Assembly (NCBI GenBank): GCA_937900755.1
Contig: CALCDN010000003.1
Coordinates: 1-7,062 of the forward strand
Reading direction: 5' to 3'
DNA length: 7,062 nt
From: an uncultured Acetobacter sp.
GTDB taxonomy: Bacteria > Pseudomonadota > Alphaproteobacteria > Acetobacterales > Acetobacteraceae
Part shown: piece after piece, positions 1 to 6,167 of the stretch
How positions within the stretch are numbered: the stretch's first letter is position 1
Layout: every line of letters begins with the position of its first letter
Program-made: the position numbers and the translations under genes
The notes under the pieces: generated by a model
What the model was told of the DNA's origin: nothing
Database searches by the model: none
What the model saw: only the letters and a program-made list of their open reading frames with translations

Positions 1-1
1 G

Positions 2-211
2 TTCATCAACGACCCCGCGCTGGGCCGTGCGCTGGAGGTGGACAAGCTGCCCGCGGCCTTTTTGCTGGACCCGCAGGGGGTGCTGGTCGCGCGCGGGCTG
101 GTGAACAACCGCGAACACCTTGAAAGCCTGCTCAACGCATGGGAAAGCGGGTTTGGCACGGTGCAGGCCTACCTTGCCCATGCCCGCAAAACAGGCCGGA
201 CGACCGCATAG
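2..211 (+). CDS. mauD: MauD-like thioredoxin-fold protein, C-terminal part (5' end outside window)
   Basis: The open frame enters from the left edge and ends with TAG at 209-211, giving the last 69 residues. The tract LPAAFLLDPQGVLVARGL followed by VNNREHLESLLNAWESGF matches the C-terminal half of MauD-type redoxin proteins. It has the cis-Pro after Leu (LP), the strand with LLDPQG, and the LVNxREHLESL helix that is typical of MauD and rarer in generic thioredoxins. In methylotrophs MauD is a membrane-anchored periplasmic protein needed to form the disulfides of the methylamine dehydrogenase small subunit. The CxxC active site and the N-terminal anchor would lie outside the window, so they cannot be checked. 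The aldo/keto reductase begins 133 nt downstream on the same strand. It could instead be a general TlpA/redoxin paralogue. Family assignment is fairly firm; the amine-dehydrogenase role is inferred. Confidence 0.7.
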   Translation, partial: FINDPALGRALEVDKLPAAFLLDPQGVLVARGLVNNREHLESLLNAWESGFGTVQAYLAHARKTGRTTA

Positions 212-344
212 GCCACCTGCATGCGTACCCGGCCTGCCTGCCCCAGCCTTGTGGATGGTGGAACCTTCATGCACACAGGTGCGTTAAGGGTAATCCGTGC
301 AGGGGACTGCATGGGGTCCATCCATAATCAAGGAGAACGCAGGC

Positions 345-1181
345 GTGAGTATTCCTGAACTAACCCTGAACGATGGCCGGAGCTTTCCACTTATAGCTTT
401 TGGTACATACAAACTGAACGGTGCTGCGGGCGTGCAGGGCATGGTGAGCGCGCTGGACGTTGGCTACCGCGCGCTGGACAGCGCGTTCAATTACGAAAAC
501 GAAGGGGCCGTGGGCGAGGCCGTGCGTAAAAGCGGGCGCGCGCGCGAGACATTGAACATTGCCTCCAAGCTGCCGGGCCGACACCACCAATATGATGAAG
601 CCCTGAGCTGCATTGAGGAATCCCTCTACCGCGCGGGGCTGGACTATTACGACCTGTATTTCATCCACTGGCCCAACCCCAAAAAGGGGCTGTATGTGGA
701 GGCATGGCGGGCGTTGATCGAGGCGCAAAAGCGCGGTTATGTGCGCTCCATTGCCGTGTGCAACTTCCTGGCTGACCATCTGGACAAGCTCAAGGCCGAG
801 ACAGGCGTGCTGCCCACCATCAACCAGATCGAGCTTTCGCCCTACTTCCCCCAGGACGATATGCGGGCCTACCACCAGAAGCACGGTATTGTGACCGAGG
901 GCTGGAGCCCGATAGGCCGTGGTGGCAAAATCCTGTCGGACGAGCTGATCGCGGGCATTGCCAAACGCCTTGGCAAAAGCTCGGCGCAGGTGGTGCTGCG
1001 CTGGCACGTGCAGGTGGGTTCCGTGCCCATTCCCAAAGCCTCGCACCGTGAGCGCCAGCTTGAGAACATGTCCGTGTTCGACTTTGAACTGACGGAGCAG
1101 GACATGAAGGCGATTGCCACACTGGCCCGCCCCGATGGGCGCTCCTTTGGGCAGGACCCCGCAACGTACGAGGAGTTCTGA
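345..1181 (+). CDS. Aldo/keto reductase, 2,5-diketo-D-gluconate reductase-like
   Basis: A 278-residue NAD(P)H-dependent aldo/keto reductase, cytosolic, reducing aldehydes or ketones to alcohols. The TIM-barrel family hallmarks are present. The catalytic tetrad is D45 (in LDSAFNYENE), Y50, K75 (in IASKLPG) and H108 (in YFIHWPNP). Further motifs are QIELSPYFPQ, GWSPIGRGG and the cofactor-binding segment VPIPKASHRERQLEN, whose Lys and Arg usually contact the 2'-phosphate of NADPH. The length is normal for the family (about 270-285). I chose GTG at 345 because AGGAGA at 331-336 sits 8 nt upstream and the protein then starts just before the first barrel strand. An in-frame ATG at 297 would add 16 residues that look non-native (MQGTAWGPSIIKENAG) and has no good ribosome site. 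A possible -10 (GGTAAT, 289-294) has only a weak -35. Substrate cannot be read from sequence; the family is strongly supported. Confidence 0.93.
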   Translation: MSIPELTLNDGRSFPLIAFGTYKLNGAAGVQGMVSALDVGYRALDSAFNYENEGAVGEAVRKSGRARETLNIASKLPGRHHQYDEALSCIEESLYRAGLDYYDLYFIHWPNPKKGLYVEAWRALIEAQKRGYVRSIAVCNFLADHLDKLKAETGVLPTINQIELSPYFPQDDMRAYHQKHGIVTEGWSPIGRGGKILSDELIAGIAKRLGKSSAQVVLRWHVQVGSVPIPKASHRERQLENMSVFDFELTEQDMKAIATLARPDGRSFGQDPATYEEF

Positions 1182-1182
1182 G

Positions 1183-1237
1183 CCTGTCCGGGGCCTGTCC
1201 GGGGCCTGTCCGGGGCCTGTCCGGGGCCTGTCCGGGG
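1183..1237. repeat. Perfect tandem repeat, 5 x 11 nt (CCTGTCCGGGG)
   Basis: Five identical copies of CCTGTCCGGGG run head to tail, beginning one base after the TGA of the aldo/keto reductase; the 11-nt periodicity holds from 1182 to 1238. The array is non-coding on both strands, because the period is not a multiple of three and no supported gene covers it. The last unit's GGGGC can pair with GCCCC at 1245-1249. Perfect identity suggests recent expansion by slippage, so the copy number may vary between strains. It is not a CRISPR: there are no spacers. Confidence 0.95.
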
Positions 1238-1269
1238 CATAACCGCCCCAGGCACGCGCCGCGTTTTTT
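1234..1269 (+). terminator. Possible weak Rho-independent terminator after the aldo/keto reductase
   Basis: GGGGC (1234-1238) pairs with GCCCC (1245-1249) across a 6-nt loop. A 3-bp mini-stem (GGC 1251-1253 with GCC 1258-1260) and six T residues (1264-1269) follow. The gap between the main stem and the T-run is larger than in a classical terminator, so this is tentative. It lies in the right place, between the convergent reductase and cytochrome genes. Confidence 0.3.
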
Positions 1270-1368
1270 ACCGCCCGACCCGCCCCGGCCGTTTTGGGGC
1301 AGGTTGGGTGCACGGTAGATAGTGCACGGCAGATGGGTACGCGGCGGCCTTGGGGCGCGCCTGCGGAG

Positions 1369-2640
1369 CTACGGCTTGGCAGCCTGTTGGGCGTTGCGCA
1401 CCCTTTGCTCCATGTCCTGGGGTGTTGCCGTGGTAAAGTGGGTCATGACAAAGCTGGCAATGTCGGCCAGGTCCCGCGCGCTCAGCCCGCCCCCCACAAA
1501 ATGTGGCATGACCTGCACACCCGTTGTGGTTTGCATACCGCTCCCCTGCACCAGAATCCGCACAAGGTTGCGCCCGTTATCCGCCCCCAGTGAGCGCGCG
1601 CCCGTTATGGTGCCAAAGCTGGACTGGCGGCCCGCGCCATCGGGCATGTGGCACCCCGCGCAGGTGGCGGCATACAGGCGCGCACCCCGCGTGGTCTGGG
1701 GGAGGGCGGCGTCCCCCGCCGGAGGAGTGGTGTGTTCCACCATGTCCGCCGCCGTACGGTAGGGGGGCAGCCCGCGCAGGTACACCACCATGGCGTGGAT
1801 GTCCTGCACGCTCAGGTAGCGCAGGCTGTGGCCGACCACATCGGCCATGTCCCCCGCCGCCGTGCCGTGCCCATCGGCATGACCGGTGGCCAGGTACCGG
1901 GCCAGGTCCTCATCGCTCCATGCGCCAAGCCCGCTCTGCCTGTCCGATGTCAGGTTATAGGCCCGCCAGCCATTGACCACATTGCCGCCCAGCGCGTGGC
2001 TGTTATCCAGCCCGAAGGTGGCGGTGCGGGGGGTGTGGCAGTCCCCGCAATGGCCCGGCCCTTCCACCAGGTAGCGCCCACGGTTCCACTCCGCCGGTTT
2101 GCCCGGATCATCCGCGTAGGTGGCGGCAGGGCCGTTGAGCAGGTTCCAAAATACCATGAGACCGCGAACGGAAAACGGAAACCTGAGTGCGTTTTCCGGT
2201 GTTTTTTGGGGGGATGGCGCAAGGGTGGCCAGGTAGGCGCGTATGTCGCGGACCTGTGCCACGCTCATGCGCGCATAGGCGGGGTAGGGCATGGCGGGGT
2301 AGAGATGCTTCCACCCGGGGGACACACCCTTGCGCACCGCATCCACAAACTGCTGGTCGGTCCATGCGCCAATGCCCGCGGTTTTGTCCGGTGTGATGTT
2401 GGGAGCATACATGACCCCGACACCAGGCAGGCTGAAGGCCCGGCCACCGGCATAGGGCGTGCCGCCTTCGGCTGTGTGGCAGACCTCGCAATCGGCCGCG
2501 CGGGCCAGGTACCGCCCGTTTTCCACATTGGTCGCGGGTGCTGCGGCGTGGGCATGGGGGAAGGCCACAAACAGGGCCATGCCGCCAAGCAGGGAGCCTG
2601 CCAAACCCGGTGTGGCGCGCGTGCGCAAGGTCTTGCCCAT
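1369..2640 (-). CDS. Tri-haem cytochrome c subunit of a molybdenum dehydrogenase
   Basis: A 423-residue periplasmic electron-transfer subunit carrying three class I cytochrome c domains. Haem-binding CxxCH motifs lie at residues 51-55 (CEVCH), 198-202 (CGDCH) and 327-331 (CAGCH). Likely axial Met ligands are M117 (PAMPY), M265 (GDMAD) and the Met of VQVMPHF. The N-terminus is a Sec signal peptide: KTLRTR, then a hydrophobic stretch at about 12-28, then HAHAAA as probable cleavage site. No C-terminal transmembrane anchor is visible, so membrane attachment would be peripheral. Length and architecture match the cytochrome subunits (about 44-49 kDa) paired with alcohol and aldehyde dehydrogenases of acetic acid bacteria, which pass electrons to ubiquinone. 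Its ATG overlaps the TGA of the Mo-subunit gene by one base (TGATG, 2638-2642), implying translational coupling. It is the last gene of the operon. Function is strongly supported by motifs and linkage; the exact acceptor is inferred. Confidence 0.93.
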   Translation of the reverse strand: MGKTLRTRATPGLAGSLLGGMALFVAFPHAHAAAPATNVENGRYLARAADCEVCHTAEGGTPYAGGRAFSLPGVGVMYAPNITPDKTAGIGAWTDQQFVDAVRKGVSPGWKHLYPAMPYPAYARMSVAQVRDIRAYLATLAPSPQKTPENALRFPFSVRGLMVFWNLLNGPAATYADDPGKPAEWNRGRYLVEGPGHCGDCHTPRTATFGLDNSHALGGNVVNGWRAYNLTSDRQSGLGAWSDEDLARYLATGHADGHGTAAGDMADVVGHSLRYLSVQDIHAMVVYLRGLPPYRTAADMVEHTTPPAGDAALPQTTRGARLYAATCAGCHMPDGAGRQSSFGTITGARSLGADNGRNLVRILVQGSGMQTTTGVQVMPHFVGGGLSARDLADIASFVMTHFTTATPQDMEQRVRNAQQAAKP

Positions 2641-4907
2641 CAGCCCTGCTCCGTGCCATTGGCCCCGTTACGGGCGGAGAGAAGGGGCAATGTGCGGTAG
2701 CGCCGCCCCTGTGCCGCCGCCATGGCGTTGGCCAGAACGGGGGCGGCCGCCGCGGTGCCAACCTCGCCAATGCCGCCGGGGTCTTCCGTGCTGGGCATGA
2801 GCAGGACGTCAATTTTGCGGGGGGTCTCGTTCATGCGCATGACACGCCATGTGTTGAAGTTGTTCTGCTGCACCCGCCCCCCTTCGAGCGTGATTTCGTT
2901 ATACAGGGCCGCGCTGAAGCCAAAGATCAGCCCGCCCTCAATCTGCGAGACGACCTGGTCGGGGTTGAGCACGCGCCCGCAATCCACCACGGCGGTCACG
3001 CGGTGGATCATCACGGCGTCCGGTTCGGGCATTTCCACTTCCGCAATGCTGGCCATGTAGGAGCCAAAGGCAAACTGCACGGCTACGCCCCGTGCGCGGC
3101 CCGGTGGCAGGGGGGTGCCCCACCCCGCCGCCTGTGCCGCCTTGTCCAGCACGGCCAGGGCGCGGGGGTTCTGGGCCAGCATGGCACGCCGGTAGGCCAC
3201 GGGGTCCGCGCCCGCGCGGTGGGCCAGTTCGTCAATAAAGCCTTCCACCACAAACAGGCCGCGTGTGCCGCCCACGCCACGCCACCATGCGGTGACAATG
3301 CCGGGGGCTTCGCGCCGGGCAAATTCCAGCCGGTAGGCGGGGTAGGTGTAAGGGGTCACAAGGGTGGCGACCGAAAGGTCCTCGTCATACCCATCTTTGG
3401 TCAGTTCGGGCGGGTCCCAGCGGGCAACCACGGCGGGGCCGACAATGCGGTGGGTCAGGGCGGTTATAAACCCCCGGTCGTCCAGGGCCGCTGTCATCTG
3501 GTCCACATAGGCGGGGCGGTAGCGGTCGCGCGTCAGGTCTTCCTCACGGCTCCAGATGATTTTGAGCGGGTAGGGCACCTGGCGTGCGAACTCCACGCAC
3601 TGGGTAACGTATTCATGCTCCAGCCTGCGGCCAAAGCCCCCGCCAATATACTGGCAGTGCACGGCTACCCTGTCCTTTGGCAGGCCGGTCAACTCGGCCG
3701 CCGTGGCCTGCGCGCGATCGGCAACTTGCGTGCCGGTCCATACGTCGCACCCATCGGGGCGCACATGGGCGGTGCAGTTTATGGGTTCCATGGGGGCATG
3801 GGCCAGCAGGGGCTGCTGGTAGGTGGCGGTGTGGGTGGCGGTGTGGGTGGCTGTATGGGTGGCGGAGGCATGGGCGATAATGGCGCTGGCGTCGCCCTTT
3901 GCGCTGGCCACAATGGCGGGGCCATGCAGCCCTTCATGCAACTGCTCATAGAGGGTCTGGGTGTTGACATGGGCGTTGGGGCCAGGGTGCCATTGGAGCC
4001 TGAGTGCCCGCAGGCCCTTGTGGGCGGCCCAGTAATGGTCGGCCACAACGCACACGGCGGTATTGGACGGATTAACCAGCACGGCCCGCACGCCACGGAC
4101 GGCAAGGGCTGCGGCCCTGTTCATGTCCGCCAGTGTGCCGCCCTCCACCGGGCAGGCGGCCACGGTGCCTGTTTTTTGCCCCTCCACCTGTATGTCCATG
4201 CCGAACACGGCGCGACCTTCCACTTTTAGTGCACTGTCCATGCGGTGCTGGGAGTGGCCGAGCAAAGTGTAGGTTGCGGGGTCCTTGAGGGCGGGTTTTT
4301 GTGGCACCGGCAGGGTTGCCGCCTGGGCCGCCACCGCGCCAAAGGGCAGTGTGCGGCCGGTGGGGACGTGGATGAGCATGGCGGAGCGGGTTGTGCAGTC
4401 CTCCGCTCTGGTCCGCCAGCGGGTGGCCGCGGCCTGCACCAGCATGCTGCGCGCGGCCGCCCCCGCCTGACGGAGCGGGAGCCACTCGGTCATGACCGAG
4501 GTGGAGCCCCCCGTAATTTCGGCCCCCGCGCCGGGGGGGGCTGCCTCTATGTCCACCTGCGCCATGTCAATGCCCAGCTCCTCGGCAATGAGCATGACGG
4601 AGGCGGTGTAGATGCCCTGTCCCATTTCCACATTGGGCAGAATAAGGGTTATGCGGTTGTCCGTTGCAATGCGGATATAGGCGTTGGGAGCAAAGACGCC
4701 CCGCGCGGGCCCGGCCAGCATGCCCGGCTCGGGGCGGGGTTCGCCCTGTGCCCGGCCCCCGCGTGGCGCGGGCCAGAATGTGGCCAGCAAAAGCCCGCCG
4801 CCCGCCCCCATAAGCTGCCTGCGGCTGGCCGGGCTCTGGAGCGGGGTCCGGCCCGGAAGCTGGCGCGGGCTCTGGTGCAGGGGCTGGCGTGGTGTGGGTG
4901 TGGTCAT
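2640..4907 (-). CDS. Molybdopterin-binding large subunit, isoquinoline/nicotinate/aldehyde dehydrogenase superfamily
   Basis: A 755-residue catalytic Mo subunit of the xanthine-oxidase superfamily (IorB / NicB / AldH type), which hydroxylates or oxidises aldehydes or N-heterocycles using water. Visible motifs are LPNVEMGQGIYT near the start of the Mo domain, TGGSTSV, LAHAPMEPINCTA, the glycine-rich cofactor loop GGGFGRR (422-428), and GGIGEVGTAAAAP near the C-terminus, whose E715 sits where the family's catalytic Glu lies. A twin-arginine signal is present: SRRQLM (28-33), then GAGGGLLLATF and a probable cleavage site near GGRAQG. I chose the ATG at 4905-4907, which overlaps the upstream stop as ATGA. 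An upstream in-frame ATG at 4970 would add 21 residues lying within the preceding gene. The closely studied AldH of acetic acid bacteria differs from it at many positions, so this looks like a paralogue of unknown substrate. A 12-bp in-frame repeat lies at 3822-3863. Confidence 0.92.
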   Translation of the reverse strand: MTTPTPRQPLHQSPRQLPGRTPLQSPASRRQLMGAGGGLLLATFWPAPRGGRAQGEPRPEPGMLAGPARGVFAPNAYIRIATDNRITLILPNVEMGQGIYTASVMLIAEELGIDMAQVDIEAAPPGAGAEITGGSTSVMTEWLPLRQAGAAARSMLVQAAATRWRTRAEDCTTRSAMLIHVPTGRTLPFGAVAAQAATLPVPQKPALKDPATYTLLGHSQHRMDSALKVEGRAVFGMDIQVEGQKTGTVAACPVEGGTLADMNRAAALAVRGVRAVLVNPSNTAVCVVADHYWAAHKGLRALRLQWHPGPNAHVNTQTLYEQLHEGLHGPAIVASAKGDASAIIAHASATHTATHTATHTATYQQPLLAHAPMEPINCTAHVRPDGCDVWTGTQVADRAQATAAELTGLPKDRVAVHCQYIGGGFGRRLEHEYVTQCVEFARQVPYPLKIIWSREEDLTRDRYRPAYVDQMTAALDDRGFITALTHRIVGPAVVARWDPPELTKDGYDEDLSVATLVTPYTYPAYRLEFARREAPGIVTAWWRGVGGTRGLFVVEGFIDELAHRAGADPVAYRRAMLAQNPRALAVLDKAAQAAGWGTPLPPGRARGVAVQFAFGSYMASIAEVEMPEPDAVMIHRVTAVVDCGRVLNPDQVVSQIEGGLIFGFSAALYNEITLEGGRVQQNNFNTWRVMRMNETPRKIDVLLMPSTEDPGGIGEVGTAAAAPVLANAMAAAQGRRYRTLPLLSARNGANGTEQG
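3822..3863 (-). repeat. 12-bp in-frame repeat inside the Mo-subunit gene (ATHT repeats)
   Basis: The + strand unit GGTGGCGGTGTG occurs twice exactly (3822-3833, 3834-3845), then once with two changes (3846-3857), then as a partial unit (to 3863). On the coding strand it gives A-T-H-T three times plus AT, residues 349-362, just before YQQPLLAHAPMEP. Because the period is four codons, copy-number changes would keep the frame. Relatives usually have only a few residues linking into the E/T-Y-x-x-P-x-LAHA strand here, so this is probably an expanded surface loop. Confidence 0.9.
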
Positions 4908-5365
4908 GCCAATGCCCCTGCCGCATGGTGGATGGCGGCGCGAATACGCATATAGGTGCCGCAACGGCACAGATTGGCGGACATGGCGCTGTCTATCTGC
5001 TCATCCGTTGGGTGGGGCACGGCACGGAGCAGGGCAATGGCGGCCATGACCTGCCCCGGCTGGCAATACCCGCACTGCACCACGTCCAGCGCCACCCATG
5101 CCGCCTGCACGGCTTTTGCCACGGGGTCGGCGGGGTCCAGCCCTTCGAGCGTGCTGATGCGCCCCGCCCCGATCAGCCCCACCGGCAGGTTACATGCCCG
5201 CACGGCCCGCCCATCCATATGCACGGTGCAAGCGCCACACTGGGCTATGCCGCAGCCGAACTTGGTGGCGTTCAGGCCCAGAACATCGCGCAGAACCCAC
5301 AAAAGGGGGGTGTCCGGGTCGACATCCACCAGGTGGTCTTGTCCGTTTATGTTCAGGCTCGGCAT
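4904..5365 (-). CDS. [2Fe-2S] small subunit of the molybdenum dehydrogenase
   Basis: A 153-residue iron-sulfur subunit (IorA / NicA / CoxS / AldF type) that relays electrons from the Mo centre to the cytochrome. The N-terminal plant-ferredoxin domain carries C38, C43, C46 and C58 (GCGIAQCGACTVH, then RAC). The C-terminal helical domain carries the second cluster ligands C98 and C101 (QCGYCQPGQ) plus C133 and C135 (NLCRCGTY). All eight cysteines are present and the length is normal. There is no signal peptide, so export would rely on the twin-arginine signal of its partner. The ATG at 5363-5365 is well placed: AAGGAG on the - strand (5371-5376) lies 5 nt upstream. It is the first gene of the operon and its TGA overlaps the next ATG as ATGA (4904-4907). 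The family call is secure; the substrate of the complex is unknown. Confidence 0.95.
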   Translation of the reverse strand: MPSLNINGQDHLVDVDPDTPLLWVLRDVLGLNATKFGCGIAQCGACTVHMDGRAVRACNLPVGLIGAGRISTLEGLDPADPVAKAVQAAWVALDVVQCGYCQPGQVMAAIALLRAVPHPTDEQIDSAMSANLCRCGTYMRIRAAIHHAAGALA

Positions 5366-5394
5366 GGAGGCTCCTTGGGGCGGGTCCGAGCGTG

Positions 5395-5490
5395 TAATGT
5401 AGTGGAATTGATTTGTTTTCGAAATGGGATAACTGAATAAAATGTCAGGGGTTTTTTAAAATCGTCTATATATGGTGGAATATATTTACG
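5395..5490. promoter_or_regulatory. AT-rich divergent intergenic region, probable promoter/operator area
   Basis: This is a markedly AT-rich patch in a GC-rich window, lying between two genes that diverge from it. It contains ATATAT-GGTGGA-ATATAT (5468-5485), where the self-complementary halves form both an inverted and a direct repeat. There are -10-like hexamers on both strands: TATATT on + at 5481-5486, and TATATT on - at 5484-5479. A CTGACA lies on - at 5448-5443. I could not pair any -10 with a convincing -35 at 16-18 nt, so no transcription start is claimed. An activator-dependent promoter is possible. Confidence 0.4.
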
Positions 5491-5583
5491 CACAGGCGCG
5501 GCTGGTGTGCCGGTGGTGGCGTTGCCACGGTTGCGTGCCGTGTTCATCATGTTCCTGCCCATATGATGAGAGGACGAGTCTTC

Positions 5584-5973
5584 ATGAACACCAATCCGGG
5601 CACGCCCGACGAACTGCTTTGGAAGCTGGCGCACCTTGCCGCGGGGATTGAAAACAAGGCCTGTGAAGATACGGCGATCTCCCTTGACCTGGCCGAAATC
5701 TCCCAGCTTTTGCAAAATATCAAAAACGCGCTGCCAGCACAGGAGGACTGGTCCCTCTACCTGACGCCGGGCATCATCTGGTCCACGGTCTGGAGTTTGT
5801 ACCAAAACGCGCTTGAATTTGGCGGCTACCAGAACAGGGACGCAGTTGTGCAGCTCGTCAAGGACGTGGTTGAGAGCCTGAAAAATGCCCTTCTGGGAAC
5901 GGGCAAGGCAGCCGGGGTCCAAAAAATTGGTACAACCGCAGCACTCGGCCTGGAGGAGAAGGCGGCACAATGA
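5584..5973 (+). CDS. Unrecognised 129-residue protein
   Basis: I do not recognise this family. The start at 5584 is chosen because GAGAGGA (5568-5574) lies 9 nt upstream; ATGs at 5563 and 5566 in the same frame overlap that ribosome site. The product begins MNTNPGTPDELLWKLAHLAAG. It looks soluble and mostly helical, with amphipathic stretches (LAEISQLLQNIKNAL, AVVQLVKDVVESLKNALLG) around a more hydrophobic, tryptophan-containing centre (LTPGIIWSTVWSLYQNALEF). There is no signal peptide, no metal-binding motif and a single Cys. Codon use fits a genuine GC-rich gene, with a good ribosome site. The gene diverges from the dehydrogenase operon across an AT-rich region, so shared regulation is possible but unproven. 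A 10-codon ORF overlaps its stop codon. Reality as a gene is likely; function is unknown. Confidence 0.7.
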   Translation: MNTNPGTPDELLWKLAHLAAGIENKACEDTAISLDLAEISQLLQNIKNALPAQEDWSLYLTPGIIWSTVWSLYQNALEFGGYQNRDAVVQLVKDVVESLKNALLGTGKAAGVQKIGTTAALGLEEKAAQ

Positions 5974-6002
5974 AGGACCGGATTTTCCGCCCCAAACTGT
6001 AG
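5970..6002 (+). CDS. Possible 10-residue coupled mini-ORF (MKDRIFRPKL)
   Basis: An ATG at 5970-5972 overlaps the TGA of the preceding gene as ATGA. It is preceded by a purine-rich Shine-Dalgarno-like tract (GGAGGAGAAGG, 5952-5962) and reads ten codons to TAG at 6000-6002. The product is very basic (four K/R residues among ten). It may be the start of a once longer downstream gene lost by deletion, a true micropeptide, or chance. Only conservation could decide. Confidence 0.2.
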   Translation: MKDRIFRPKL

Positions 6003-6033
6003 CCCCAGGAACCGAGGGGGGGCAGAACAGCAA

Positions 6034-6051
6034 TTTTTCCAATGGGAAAAA
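6034..6051. other. AT-rich inverted repeat between the 129-residue gene and tRNA-Ala
   Basis: TTTTTCC (6034-6040) and GGAAAAA (6045-6051) form a perfect 7-bp stem with an AATG loop. On the - strand the region beyond the tRNA 3' end carries T-tracts (TTGTTTTTG, complement of 6056-6064, and TTTTT, complement of 6047-6051), so it may help end the tRNA transcript. It lacks the GC-stem plus T-tail order of a classical terminator in either direction. Confidence 0.3.
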
Positions 6052-6070
6052 GGCACAAAAACAAGGCGGT

Positions 6071-6146
6071 TGGTGGAGCTGAGGGGAATCGAACCCCTGA
6101 CCTCCTCATTGCGAACGAGGCGCTCTCCCATCTGAGCTACAGCCCC
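6071..6146 (-). tRNA. tRNA-Ala (anticodon CGC), CCA encoded
   Basis: The reverse complement folds as a standard 76-nt tRNA. The acceptor GGGGCTG pairs with CAGCTCC and includes a G3:U70 wobble, the classic alanine identity element. The D arm is GCTC/GAGC. The anticodon stem CCTCG/TGAGG encloses the loop TTCGCAA, giving anticodon CGC (reads GCG). The T arm AGGGG/CCCCT encloses TTCGATT. The discriminator is A and CCA is encoded (6071-6073). GCG is a frequently used Ala codon in the genes around it, which fits a GC-rich genome needing this isoacceptor. Confidence 0.97.
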
Positions 6147-6167
6147 GCCTGTTTTGTTAGCGAGTGG

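Noticed and set aside
139..327. 62-codon + strand ORF between MauD-like and AKR genes
   Set aside because: It overlaps the MauD-like end in another frame and has Cys/Pro/His-rich, low-quality coding sequence with no ribosome site.
1183..1237. CRISPR array
   Set aside because: The units are 11 nt and directly abut with no spacers; this is a simple tandem repeat.
360..1313. 317-codon - strand frame opposite the aldo/keto reductase
   Set aside because: Shadow frame; its N-terminus merely reads through the 11-nt repeat, and the + strand frame carries a complete catalytic tetrad.
1648..2700. 350-codon + strand frame opposite the cytochrome gene
   Set aside because: Antisense shadow of the cytochrome, which has three CxxCH motifs and a signal peptide.
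2538..4229. 563-codon open frame on the + strand opposite the Mo subunit
   Set aside because: It is the antisense shadow of a GC-rich gene: Gly/His/Ala-rich translation, no domain, no ribosome site. The - strand frame shows clear catalytic motifs.
5403..5448. CTGACA as the -35 of the dehydrogenase operon
   Set aside because: No acceptable -10 lies 16-18 nt downstream on the - strand; the best nearby hexamer (TACATT) is too far away.
5353..6042. 229-codon - strand frame spanning the 129-residue gene and the intergenic region
   Set aside because: It runs through the AT-rich regulatory region and into the FeS subunit start, has no family features, and lies opposite a frame with a good ribosome site.
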